A stretch of 62,472 nt of DNA from Bryobacteraceae bacterium (GTDB lineage: Bacteria > Acidobacteriota > Terriglobia > Bryobacterales > Bryobacteraceae), in the NCBI GenBank assembly GCA_028275505.1, contig JAPWUP010000003.1, forward strand, positions 1 through 62,472, given 5' to 3'. Made by a program: the position numbers and the translations under genes. Numbering within the stretch: the stretch's first letter is position 1; the number at the start of each line of letters is the position of its first letter. The notes beneath the pieces were generated by a model. The model searched no databases, was not told the origin of the DNA, and saw nothing but the letters and a program-made list of their open reading frames with translations. Shown one piece after another: positions 40,819 through 48,924 of this stretch.

Positions 40819-42291
40819 TTACAAGCCGAGCCAGGCAGCGACTTTCGGCCACTGTTGCCGGAAGGCGATGGCCGAAATCCCGAAGTAAAAAGCCGCGCAG
40901 GCTACCAGCCCAAAACGGAGCAACCATCCCGGGCGCAACGGAGGCGGCAGCAACCGCATGTCCACATAAAGGGTGTGCAAGGCCGAAAAAGCCAGGGCGA
41001 AGTTCATCATCACTCCGCTGGCCACCGCCAGCACCAGCGGATTCGGCGTCAGCCGCAGCGCCAGCATGCCCCAAAGCGCGTACAGCACGAGGATCGCGTA
41101 GTAGACGTACTTGGCCTGGTTGCCCGGCAGCTTGTGCAACCGCCGCACGCCCGTCCAAATGACGTCCGTCCAACGGCGGCACATGCCGTCAATCTGGCTG
41201 ACCTGCGTGGGCGCCATCACCAGGAAACCACAGAGCAAAGTGAGGTACCAGAACACGGGGCCGTGACGCGCAGCAATGGCCTGGGCCGTCATGGCCGCAG
41301 CAGCGTGCCCTTCCACCTGCGCGCCGCGGATGAACTCCAGCGAGAACAGCGCGGGCAAGGCCATGCCGGCGATGCAGCCCGGGACCCACAGGGCGAGCTG
41401 ATCGCGGCGGATATGACGCAGCCAGCCGCGCCAGCGCTCCAACGCAGGACCCTGGGGATCGAAAACCATGCCGGTGTGGGAAAGCTGGATGGAGCGACCC
41501 CCGATCGCGCTGGGAATGGCGCCCACCAGGGCGCCCATGCCCCAGCCCTTGTCGCGCGCGTAGTTGGAGAAGTAGCTGTTGGTCAGCCCGCCGGCGCCGG
41601 CCACGGCCGCAAAGGCCGCCAGCACAGCCCAGTCGAAGTGGCCTTCCGGCAGGGCGCCGAAACGGAACAGCCCCGAAATGATTTCCCACCAGGTTTGCCA
41701 GCTGACCAGTGCGACGGCCGTGAAACCGAGGTACGCCAGCACCAGCACCAGCTTCACGACCATGACTTTTTCCAGGGCGTTGTAAATCTTGCCCCCGAAG
41801 ATCAAAGGCACGAAGCAGGCCAGAAATATGGCATAGCTGAGGCCGCGGGTGAGGGCATCGTCGGCCGCGGTGGGCAGTCGGCCGAGCAGCACCGTGGCCA
41901 GCGGGACCGCGGCATTGGACGACAGATACGGCCACAGGCCGCCGAGGTCCGCCAGGAAGTAAAAAACCGTCCAGAACACAGGACCGGGCGCGGTGCGAAA
42001 GAATCCTACGAAGATCGGCTCGCCGCAGTACAGCGCATAGCGCATCACGGCAAGGTTGTAGAAAGCCTGTAGCGCGATGGAGAGCGTGGCCAGCCACATG
42101 ATGCGGCCGCCATATTGCGCGGTCACGACGGGACCGAAGAGCCACTCGCCGCCGCCGATGTTGGCGCCCGCCATCATCAGGCCCGGCCCGATCAGCATCG
42201 TCCATTGCCGCCAGCGGAAAAGCGGCGGCTCGGGCAGTTCGGCGCGGCGCCAGGGCGGAAAGTAGCGGGATGGCGCGACCTCCTCAGACAT
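40819..42291 (-). CDS. Nramp-like transporter without the DPGN metal motif
   Basis: A 490-residue inner-membrane protein with about 11 hydrophobic segments and an Nramp/LeuT-fold start. The first helix reads 'GPGLMMAGANIGGGEWLFGP', where canonical manganese or iron Nramp proteins have a DPGN motif. The sixth-helix region reads 'AGGLTNSYFSNY' instead of the M-P-H motif. Such Nramp-related proteins in planctomycetes and acidobacteria are often annotated as divalent metal transporters, but the substrate is doubtful. Upstream, an extended -10 (TGATAGCAT) is 8 bases from the ATG and there is no Shine-Dalgarno sequence. Confidence 0.8.
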   Translation of the reverse strand: MSEEVAPSRYFPPWRRAELPEPPLFRWRQWTMLIGPGLMMAGANIGGGEWLFGPVVTAQYGGRIMWLATLSIALQAFYNLAVMRYALYCGEPIFVGFFRTAPGPVFWTVFYFLADLGGLWPYLSSNAAVPLATVLLGRLPTAADDALTRGLSYAIFLACFVPLIFGGKIYNALEKVMVVKLVLVLAYLGFTAVALVSWQTWWEIISGLFRFGALPEGHFDWAVLAAFAAVAGAGGLTNSYFSNYARDKGWGMGALVGAIPSAIGGRSIQLSHTGMVFDPQGPALERWRGWLRHIRRDQLALWVPGCIAGMALPALFSLEFIRGAQVEGHAAAAMTAQAIAARHGPVFWYLTLLCGFLVMAPTQVSQIDGMCRRWTDVIWTGVRRLHKLPGNQAKYVYYAILVLYALWGMLALRLTPNPLVLAVASGVMMNFALAFSALHTLYVDMRLLPPPLRPGWLLRFGLVACAAFYFGISAIAFRQQWPKVAAWLGL

Positions 42292-42299
42292 GAGCGTTT

Positions 42300-42308
42300 A
42301 TGCTATCA
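42300..42308 (-). promoter_or_regulatory. extended -10 box of the Nramp-like gene
   Basis: TGATAGCAT on the minus strand (TG-n-TAGCAT) ends 8 bases before ATG 42291, which fits a leaderless or near-leaderless transcript. Confidence 0.45.
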
Positions 42309-42356
42309 CGCCGTCCGGCCTCGCTATCCTGTAGGCATCCGACAGAGGGAGACCAG

Positions 42357-43130
42357 ATGTTCAAGAATCTGCTTTACGAAACGCAGCCGCCCGCGGCTGT
42401 GTTGACGCTTAACCGCCCGGAGCGCCGCAACGCGCTTTCGCTGGAACTGATGGAAGAGCTGATGGAGGCCCTGGGACGGGCCGGCGCCGATCCTTCCGTG
42501 CGCGCCGTGATTCTGGCCGCCTCAGGCACGGTCTTCTGCTCCGGCCACGATTTGAACGAGCTCCGCGGACGTGGCTTGCACGAATACCGGCGCGTGTTCC
42601 AAACATGCACGCAACTCATGCAGACCCTGCGCAAGCTGCCGCAGCCGGTGATCGCCGAAGTGCAGGGAATCGCCACTGCGGCCGGTTGCCAGTTGGTGGC
42701 GGCGTGCGATCTGGCGGTGGCCTCCGAAGAGGCCAGCTTCGCTACGCCGGGCGTGCGCATCGGGCTGTTCTGCTCGACGCCCATGGTCCCGCTCGCCCGC
42801 GTCATCTCGCCCAAACGCGCCTTCGAGATGCTGGTCACAGGCGATCCGATTGACGCTCGCACGGCGCTGGCCTGGGGACTGGTGAATCGCGTCGTGCCCG
42901 CCTCGAAGCTGCGCGAAGAGACCCTGACATTGGCCGCCCGCATCGCAGACGCCAGCCCTATGGTGGTCGCACTGGGCAAACAGGCGTTCTACGCGCAGCT
43001 CCAAATGCCGGTAGATCAGGCTTACGCCTACGCCTCCGAGCTCATCACTCTCAACACGCTGACTGCTGACGCGCAGGAAGGCATCGCCGCGTTTCTGGAA
43101 AAGCGGCGGCCGCACTGGCGAGGGTGCTGA
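42357..43130 (+). CDS. enoyl-CoA hydratase/isomerase family protein
   Basis: A 257-residue crotonase-fold protein. 'VLTLNRPERRNALSLELM' opens the domain. The oxyanion-hole segments are 'FCSGHDLNELRG' and 'GIATAAGCQLVAACDLAVAS'. The usual catalytic Glu in the second segment is replaced by Ala/Ala-Gly (GIATAAGCQ), and 'TPGVRIGLFCSTPMVPL' is typical of ECHDC3-like members. It may therefore not be a standard beta-oxidation hydratase. The start ATG 42357 is chosen for GAGGGAGA just upstream. Confidence 0.88.
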   Translation: MFKNLLYETQPPAAVLTLNRPERRNALSLELMEELMEALGRAGADPSVRAVILAASGTVFCSGHDLNELRGRGLHEYRRVFQTCTQLMQTLRKLPQPVIAEVQGIATAAGCQLVAACDLAVASEEASFATPGVRIGLFCSTPMVPLARVISPKRAFEMLVTGDPIDARTALAWGLVNRVVPASKLREETLTLAARIADASPMVVALGKQAFYAQLQMPVDQAYAYASELITLNTLTADAQEGIAAFLEKRRPHWRGC

Positions 43131-43148
43131 AGTCGCAACTGCGCCCGC

Positions 43149-44081
43149 TCAGAACCGCTGCACGCGAATCGAACCGTTCGTGGTGGCGAGCCGGATCAAA
43201 GGTCCGCCGCCGCCGATCTCGCCCTCCAGATGATCCTTGCCCATGCTGCCCGCCAGAACCGGAAAGTCCGAATGGATGGCGCCGTTGGAGGTCGTGGCCC
43301 GCAAGCGTGCCTGAAGCGATGCCGGCAGGCGCACCGTCACCGAGCCGTTGCTGGTCTGCGCAACGATTTCGTTTTGCTGGAAGGCATCGAGGGCCAGTTC
43401 GATGCTGCCGTTCGATGTCACCAGGCGGATGACGCGCCCGACGCCCGGCTCCAGGATGCGAGCGGAAACGGAAGCGTTCGACGTGGTCGCTTCCAGCGCG
43501 CCTTTGAGTCGCTCCACGCTGATTCTGCCGTTGGAAGTGCGCAGGACGCAGTCGCCTCGTACTTCCGTCAGGCTGATGGAACCGTTGCTCGTACGTGCTT
43601 CGACACTGCCTTCCAGTTGCCGGAGAGTGATCGAGCCGTTCGAGGTTTCCAGGCGCGCAGACCCCTGGATGAACTCCGCCCGGATCGAGCCGTTGGAAGT
43701 TCGGATGCGGTCCAGTTCAACGCGATGCGGCGCCCGCAGCATGTAGCGCGCGCCGGCATGACTGCGACGCCCGGAGGGGGCTACGGTGCGGATGCGGGCC
43801 GTCTGCCCGTCGGACGTGACCTCGATTTTGAGTTCACGGAGATCCGCCTCGCTGCCTGCGAACTTCAGACCGCTGACTCGCACCTCATCCTTTTCCCAGC
43901 CCATGATCTCGACGGAACCGTTGAAGTTCTCCAAATCGAGTCTGCCGCCGGCGGGCAGCGCACAAGTGTAGGTAAACTCCTCCCGGAACCGTGCGGTTTC
44001 ACTGAGGACGCTGTCCAGGTCGCAGCCGGAGGTGAGAACCAGCGAAACGAGGAGGACCGGGAGCGGGCCGCGCAGACGCAT
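43149..44081 (-). CDS. DUF4097-type lipoprotein with TSNG repeats
   Basis: A 310-residue exported lipoprotein; the signal ends in the lipobox 'LTSGC' (Cys at about residue 20). After a strand-rich N-terminal part it contains nine near-regular repeats, at spacings of about 19-27 residues, of the form T-S/T-N-G/A-S/A-I/V: 'RTSNGSIRAEF', 'ETSNGSITLRQ', 'RTSNGSISLTE' and so on to 'ATTNGSIRVQRF', plus an earlier 'NFNGSVEI'. Such repeats predict a one-sided beta-helix or solenoid. ATG 44081 is preferred because GTG 44093 overlaps its GAGGTG ribosome binding site. Function is unknown. Confidence 0.85.
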   Translation of the reverse strand: MRLRGPLPVLLVSLVLTSGCDLDSVLSETARFREEFTYTCALPAGGRLDLENFNGSVEIMGWEKDEVRVSGLKFAGSEADLRELKIEVTSDGQTARIRTVAPSGRRSHAGARYMLRAPHRVELDRIRTSNGSIRAEFIQGSARLETSNGSITLRQLEGSVEARTSNGSISLTEVRGDCVLRTSNGRISVERLKGALEATTSNASVSARILEPGVGRVIRLVTSNGSIELALDAFQQNEIVAQTSNGSVTVRLPASLQARLRATTSNGAIHSDFPVLAGSMGKDHLEGEIGGGGPLIRLATTNGSIRVQRF

Positions 44082-44156
44082 AACACACCTCACGATGTGG
44101 TATACGGAACCGGCCCGCTTTTGTTCCCGGCAGGATCGCCCGCGTGGGGCGAGGAA

Positions 44157-44360
44157 TTACAAAACCCGGACGTCTTCGGCCTGAAGACCCTTGGGACCTT
44201 TGCGGACGGAGAACTCCACCCGCGCGCCTTCTTCCAGGCTCCGGTAGCCGCTCATCTGGATGGCCGAATAGTGTACGAACACGTCTTCGCCCGAATCCCG
44301 CTGGATGAAACCAAAGCCCTTGGAGGCGTTAAACCACTTCACAGTACCTTTTTCTTTCAT
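44157..44360 (-). CDS. cold-shock protein, CspA family
   Basis: A 67-residue single cold-shock domain. RNP1 is 'KGFGFIQ' and RNP2 is 'VFVHYSAI'. It begins '[19 protein letters not shown]'. The frame continues upstream to 44402, but Met at 44360 gives the family's usual length. It binds single-stranded RNA or DNA and acts as an RNA chaperone. The leader is long (about 110 nt) from an extended -10 at 44477-44485, as in temperature-controlled csp genes. Confidence 0.95.
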   Translation of the reverse strand: MKEKGTVKWFNASKGFGFIQRDSGEDVFVHYSAIQMSGYRSLEEGARVEFSVRKGPKGLQAEDVRVL

Positions 44361-44476
44361 GGTGTTGCTGTTTTCCTTCGAATTGAACTTACCGAGGATC
44401 AAACGCTCCCCACGCGGCGGGTAAATCGGGAAGGGGATTCACTACGCCAGGCGGAAACGTTCAAAACTCTGCTACC

Positions 44477-44485
44477 AGCATAACA
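44477..44485 (-). promoter_or_regulatory. extended -10 box of the cold-shock gene
   Basis: TGTTATGCT on the minus strand (TG-n-TATGCT). A -35 at the usual distance was not found, as expected for an extended -10 promoter. Confidence 0.45.
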
Positions 44486-44586
44486 CAGATCGCGCCCTGC
44501 TGCGCAGTTTTTTCAACGCCGCCGCATCTGCTCTCGGACGCGCGCATCCGCGAGCGGCCCCCACGGGGCTATGCTGGATAGTGCCC

Positions 44587-45237
44587 ATGAGCGATTTCGC
44601 TGAATTGCGCCGCCGCATGGTCGAACGCCAGTTGCGAGCCCGCGGGATCCGTGACCCGCGCGTGCTGGCCGCGATGGCCGAAATCCCGCGGGAATTGTTC
44701 GTCCCTGAAGATCAACGCCACCGGGCCTACGACGACGAACCCGTACCGATCGGCTACGGCCAGACAATTTCCCAGCCCTACATGGTGGCCCTGATGACGC
44801 AGGCCCTGGAGCTGAAAGGCGACGAAAGGGTTCTGGAAGTGGGCGCGGGCTCCGGTTATCACGCCGCGGTCTTGGGCGCGCTGGCCCGCGAGGTCATCGC
44901 TGTGGAGCTGATTCCGGAGCTGGCCGCGCGGGCGCAGCAGAATCTGGAGGCGGCCGGGCGCGCTCACAACGTGCGGGTGATCTGCGCGGATGGGTCGCTG
45001 GGCTATCCGGAGCTGGCGCCCTACGACGCCATCTCGGTGGCTGCGGCGGCGCCCGAGATCCCGTGGCCATTGATCGAGCAACTGGCCGATCCCGGGCGCA
45101 TGGTGATCCCCGTCGGCAGCGGGTGGGATCAGGAACTGCGACTGATCTGGAAACGGGACGGGCGTCTCACGCAACGCATCGTCACCTTCTGCCGCTTCGT
45201 GCCCTTGCGTCAGGGCCAGGCCGCCAGCCGTCGCTGA
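44587..45237 (+). CDS. pcm: protein-L-isoaspartate O-methyltransferase
   Basis: A 216-residue SAM-dependent methyltransferase that starts repair of isoaspartyl residues in aged proteins. Motif I is 'VLEVGAGSGYHAAVL'. 'DEPVPIGYGQTISQPYMVA' and 'VICADGSLGYPELAPYDAI' are family hallmarks. It consumes SAM, whose synthesis and recycling genes lie at 32558-35041. ATG 44587 is the likely start; GTG 44581 is also in frame. No clear ribosome binding site is present, and TATGCT lies 11 bases upstream. Confidence 0.93.
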   Translation: MSDFAELRRRMVERQLRARGIRDPRVLAAMAEIPRELFVPEDQRHRAYDDEPVPIGYGQTISQPYMVALMTQALELKGDERVLEVGAGSGYHAAVLGALAREVIAVELIPELAARAQQNLEAAGRAHNVRVICADGSLGYPELAPYDAISVAAAAPEIPWPLIEQLADPGRMVIPVGSGWDQELRLIWKRDGRLTQRIVTFCRFVPLRQGQAASRR

Positions 45238-45259
45238 GGCAACGCAAGCGGAGTTGCCT
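45237..45259. terminator. weak stem after pcm
   Basis: AGGCAAC (45237-45243) pairs perfectly with GTTGCCT (45253-45259) around a 9-base loop, starting in the pcm stop codon. There is no U tract. Confidence 0.3.
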
Positions 45260-45264
45260 TGGGA

Positions 45265-45270
45265 TACAAT
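45265..45270 (+). promoter_or_regulatory. -10 box of the Gfo/Idh-GHMP kinase operon
   Basis: TACAAT lies 22 bases before the ATG, with GAGGT in between as ribosome binding site. Confidence 0.4.
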
Positions 45271-45292
45271 AGACGCCCGAGGTAAAGACGTC

Positions 45293-46597
45293 ATGAGCGC
45301 TGAATCGGTCTCGCGTAGATCTTTCCTGAAGTCTTCCGCCGGCAAGGCTGCGGCGGCTTCCAGTTTCTTGATCGTGAAACCCGAGCAGGTACGGGCAGTG
45401 GGGCCGGCTCGTTTGCGCGCCGGCCTCGTCGGCTGCGGCGGACGCGGAACCCAGGCGGTGGAGAATATCCTCAACGGCTGCCCGAATGTCGAGCTGGTCG
45501 CCATGTGCGATATCTTCGAAGACCGGCTCGAAAAGTCGTACCGGCAGCTCAAGGAGTCACCGCGCAATGCCAAGATCGCAGATCGCGTGAAGGTGGATCC
45601 CGAGCATCGCTTCATCGGGTTCGACGGCTACAAAAAAGTCCTGGCCTCCGACATTGACATCGTGATGCTTTGCACCCCGCCCGGTTACCGGCCGGAACAC
45701 TTCGAAGCCGCGGTCAACGCTCGCAAGCACGTCTTCGCGGAAAAGCCCTTCGCCACAGACCCCGTGGGTTGCCGGCGCTTCATGGCCGCGGCCAAGAAAT
45801 CCGAAGAACTGAAGTTGACGGTCAAGTCCGGCGCCCAGCGCCGTTCCCAGCGCGAATACGTGGAGACCTGGCAAAAAGTTCGCGACGGGGCGATCGGCGA
45901 AATCCTCGCCTGCTATGCTTACTGGATCGGCACTCCGGTGCTCCAGTTCCAGGGGCCGAACTGGCCTTACGAAAAGGGCAAGCGCAATCCCAAGTGGGGC
46001 GACATGGAATACCAGAACCGGAACTGGTATTCCTACGTCTGGCTGTGCGGCGATCAGATCGTCGAACAGCACATCCACAACATTGACGTCTGCAACTGGT
46101 TCATGGGCGCGCACCCCGTGCGCGCGGTAGGCTCCGGCGGCGCCGCCTGGCGACCGCGGGAAGAGGTTTACGGCAACATTTACGATCATTTCACCGTGGA
46201 CTTTGTTTACCCGAACGGCGTCCATATGTCGAGCCATTGCCGGCAGTATCCCAACCTCCCACACATTTATCGCAACGTAAGTGAATTGCTGGTAGGAACC
46301 AAGGGACGCACTAACTGCCGCGACATGGGAACCAAGGGAATTGATCCCTATGTCCAGGAGCACATAGATATGGTCAACAGCATCCTGGGCAACGGACCTT
46401 ACATCAACGAAGCCATGGCGGTGGCCGAAAGCACCATGACCTGCATCATGGGGCGCGAGGCGGCTTACTCCGGCCAGGAAATTACCTGGGATATGGTCAT
46501 GAACTCGCAACTGGACCTTTACCCGAAGGCGTTCAGTTACGACGCCAAGGTCGAGGTCCCGCCGCTGCCTATCCCCGGCCAGTACAAGTTCATCTGA
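45293..46597 (+). CDS. Gfo/Idh/MocA oxidoreductase, Tat-exported (copy 1)
   Basis: A 434-residue NAD(P)-dependent oxidoreductase with a Tat signal ('SRRSFLKSSAG') at the N-terminus. The Rossmann start is 'RAGLVGCGGRGTQAVENIL'. The 'HVFAEKPFATDP' motif supplies the conserved catalytic Lys of the EKP group. The C-terminal domain has 'GDQIVEQHIHNIDVCNW'. Such exported enzymes bind their nicotinamide cofactor tightly and oxidise or epimerise sugars. It is followed 12 bases later by a close paralogue (about 60 percent identical by eye), separated by a strong GGAGGAG ribosome binding site. Confidence 0.92.
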   Translation: MSAESVSRRSFLKSSAGKAAAASSFLIVKPEQVRAVGPARLRAGLVGCGGRGTQAVENILNGCPNVELVAMCDIFEDRLEKSYRQLKESPRNAKIADRVKVDPEHRFIGFDGYKKVLASDIDIVMLCTPPGYRPEHFEAAVNARKHVFAEKPFATDPVGCRRFMAAAKKSEELKLTVKSGAQRRSQREYVETWQKVRDGAIGEILACYAYWIGTPVLQFQGPNWPYEKGKRNPKWGDMEYQNRNWYSYVWLCGDQIVEQHIHNIDVCNWFMGAHPVRAVGSGGAAWRPREEVYGNIYDHFTVDFVYPNGVHMSSHCRQYPNLPHIYRNVSELLVGTKGRTNCRDMGTKGIDPYVQEHIDMVNSILGNGPYINEAMAVAESTMTCIMGREAAYSGQEITWDMVMNSQLDLYPKAFSYDAKVEVPPLPIPGQYKFI

Positions 46598-46609
46598 AGA
46601 GGAGGAGAA

Positions 46610-47860
46610 ATGTCCGAACCGGTCACGAGGAGGTCGTTTCTGGGCAAGTCGGCGGCGGGCGCCGCCACCTTCACCATCGTCCGGCCCGAGCTGGTGCGCG
46701 GCTGGGGACAGGCGAAACTGCGAGCGGGGCTGATCGGGGTGGGCGGCCGGGGCACCGGCGCGGTGCGCGATCTGCTCACCGGCAACCCTAACGTGGAAGT
46801 CGTGGCCATGGCCGACATCTTCGAGGATCACCTGGAGAAGAATCTGGCCCGGCTCAAGAACATGCCCGAGATCGCCGACCGCGTCAAGGTGGATCCCGAG
46901 CACCGTTTCATCGGATTCGACGCCTACAAGAAACTCATTGCTACCGACGTGGATATCGTCATGCTGTGCACGCCGCCCGGCTGGCGCCCCATTCACTTCG
47001 AGGCCGCCGTCGAAGCCGGCAAGCACGTGTTCACGGAAAAGCCCGTGGCCACGGATCCGGTGGGCTGCCGCCGCTTCATGGCCGCCGCCCGCAAGGCGGA
47101 GGAAAAGAAACTCACGGTGATGTCCGGCGCGCAGCGGCGGTCCACGCGCGAGTACATCGAAACCGTTCAGAAAATTCAGGACGGGGCCATCGGCGAAATT
47201 GTCGCCCTGTACTCGAACTATCTGAGCGGCCCGGTCATGCACGCCAAGGCGCGCGATCCCAAGTGGGGCGACATGGAATGGCAGCACCGCAACTGGTACT
47301 CGTTCCTCTGGCTGTGCGGCGACCAGATCGTCGAGCAGCACTTCCACAACATTGACTTCATCAACTGGGTCATGGGGACCCATCCGGTGCGTGTGGTGGC
47401 TTCCGGCGGCGCCGCCTGGCGCCCGCGCGAGGAACTCTACGGCAACATTTACGACCACATGTTCTCGGATTTCGTCTATCCCAACGGCGTGCATTACTCC
47501 AGCCACTGCCGGCAGTATCCGCAGGGATGCTACCGGATCGTCAACGACCTGATCGTGGGGACCAAGGGCCGCTCCACGGGCAACGACATGGGAACCAAAG
47601 GCATCAACGGCCAGGTCCAGGAGCACATTGACATGGTCAAGAGCATCCTGGGCGACGGCCCGTACATCAATCACGGCATGGCGGTGGCGGAAAGCACCAT
47701 GACCTGCATCATGGCCCGCGAGTCGGCCTACTCCGGGCAGGAAGTCACCTGGGAAATGATCATGAACTCCCAGCAGGACCTCATGCCCAAGGAGTTCGGC
47801 TACGACGTCAAGATCGAGGCGCCGCCGCTGCCCGTACCCGGCACCTACAAGTTCCGGTGA
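46610..47860 (+). CDS. Gfo/Idh/MocA oxidoreductase, Tat-exported (copy 2)
   Basis: A 416-residue paralogue of the preceding gene, sharing long identical blocks such as 'DRVKVDPEHRFIGFD', 'MLCTPPG', 'HNIDF', 'SGGAAWRPREE' and 'GNDMGTKGI'. The Tat signal is 'TRRSFLGKSAAG'. The catalytic motif is 'HVFTEKPVATDP'. It lacks about 18 residues of copy 1, including the stretch 'PVLQFQGPNWPYEKGKRN' (present in copy 1 near the active-site cleft) and changes its equivalent region to 'PVMHAKARDP'. This suggests a different substrate. The stop overlaps the start of the GHMP kinase gene (GTGA). Confidence 0.92.
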   Translation: MSEPVTRRSFLGKSAAGAATFTIVRPELVRGWGQAKLRAGLIGVGGRGTGAVRDLLTGNPNVEVVAMADIFEDHLEKNLARLKNMPEIADRVKVDPEHRFIGFDAYKKLIATDVDIVMLCTPPGWRPIHFEAAVEAGKHVFTEKPVATDPVGCRRFMAAARKAEEKKLTVMSGAQRRSTREYIETVQKIQDGAIGEIVALYSNYLSGPVMHAKARDPKWGDMEWQHRNWYSFLWLCGDQIVEQHFHNIDFINWVMGTHPVRVVASGGAAWRPREELYGNIYDHMFSDFVYPNGVHYSSHCRQYPQGCYRIVNDLIVGTKGRSTGNDMGTKGINGQVQEHIDMVKSILGDGPYINHGMAVAESTMTCIMARESAYSGQEVTWEMIMNSQQDLMPKEFGYDVKIEAPPLPVPGTYKFR

Positions 47861-48912
47861 GTTCCGAAGCCCGTCTGCTGCGCATCATCAACGCGGCCGC
47901 CCCCATCCGCATCTGCGATAACGGGGGCTGGACGGACACCTGGTTCGCCGGCTACGGCAAGGTGTTCAATATCGCCGTGTATCCGTACGCGGAGGTGCAA
48001 CTGCGCGTGCGCGAGCACCGAGGCGAAGCAGCGCGCATCACGATCCACGCCGAAAACTACGGCCAGCGTTACTCGATCGAGCCGCCCCGCGGCATCTACG
48101 ACAAGCATCCGCTGCTGGAGGCCGCCATCGAGTACATGGGCGTGCCCGACAATCTGGCCATCGAGGTTTCCATTTACAGCGAAGCGCCCGGCGGGGCTTC
48201 TACAGGCACTTCCGCCGCCGTGAGCGTGGCCCTGATCGGCGCCCTCGACCGGCTCACGCCCGGACGCCTCACCGCGCACGAAATCGCTTTGGCGGCGCAG
48301 AAAATCGAAACCGAACTGCTCCGCCAGCAGTGCGGCATCCAGGATCAGATTGCTTCCGCGTACGGCGGCATCAACTACATCGAAATGTTCCGCTACCCGC
48401 ACGCCGCCGTCAGCCCCATTCGCCTGCCCGACTCCATCTGGTGGGAACTGGAAGCCCGGCTGTCGCTGATTTATGTGGGCGAGGCGCACTCTTCCTCGGA
48501 AGTCCACCAGATGGTCATCCGCAACTTGGAAAATGCCGGGCCCGAAGCCCCGCAGTTGAAACCGCTCCGTCTCACTGCCGAGAAATCGCGCGACGCGCTC
48601 TACGCGGGCGATTTCGTCGCGTTGGGGCGGGCCATGATCGAGAACACCGAAGCGCAGGAAAACCTGCATCCGGCGCTGATCGGCCCGCACCACCGCCGCA
48701 TCATCGAGATCGCCCGCGCGCACGGCGCTCTGGGCTGGAAGGTGAACGGGGCCGGCGGGACGGGAGGCTCGGTGACCATTCTGTCCGGCCCGGATCGCTC
48801 CGCCAAGCGGGCCATGATTCGCGATATCGAGGCCGCCGATCCCCGCTACCGTCACATTCCCATCTTTCTGAGCCGGTTCGGCTTGCGGGTCTGGGAAACC
48901 GAACCGTGCTAA
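47857..48912 (+). CDS. GHMP-family sugar kinase
   Basis: A 351-residue cytoplasmic kinase, with GTG start overlapping the end of the preceding oxidoreductase gene. The N-terminus 'AAPIRICDNGGWTDTWFAG' and the phosphate loop 'EAPGGASTGTSAAVSVALI' are GHMP hallmarks. The C-terminal 'WKVNGAGGTGGSVTILSG' closes the ATP site. The closest named relatives by motif are heptose-7-phosphate and galactose-type kinases; the sugar is unknown. Since the two upstream enzymes are exported and this one is not, the operon may oxidise a sugar outside and phosphorylate a product inside. Confidence 0.88.
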   Translation: MSSEARLLRIINAAAPIRICDNGGWTDTWFAGYGKVFNIAVYPYAEVQLRVREHRGEAARITIHAENYGQRYSIEPPRGIYDKHPLLEAAIEYMGVPDNLAIEVSIYSEAPGGASTGTSAAVSVALIGALDRLTPGRLTAHEIALAAQKIETELLRQQCGIQDQIASAYGGINYIEMFRYPHAAVSPIRLPDSIWWELEARLSLIYVGEAHSSSEVHQMVIRNLENAGPEAPQLKPLRLTAEKSRDALYAGDFVALGRAMIENTEAQENLHPALIGPHHRRIIEIARAHGALGWKVNGAGGTGGSVTILSGPDRSAKRAMIRDIEAADPRYRHIPIFLSRFGLRVWETEPC

Positions 48913-48924
48913 CGGGCTCGCGGG

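Noticed and set aside
45557-47674. Long open frame of 705 codons opposite the two Gfo/Idh genes
   Set aside because: Antisense; its internal repetition only mirrors the two paralogous genes.
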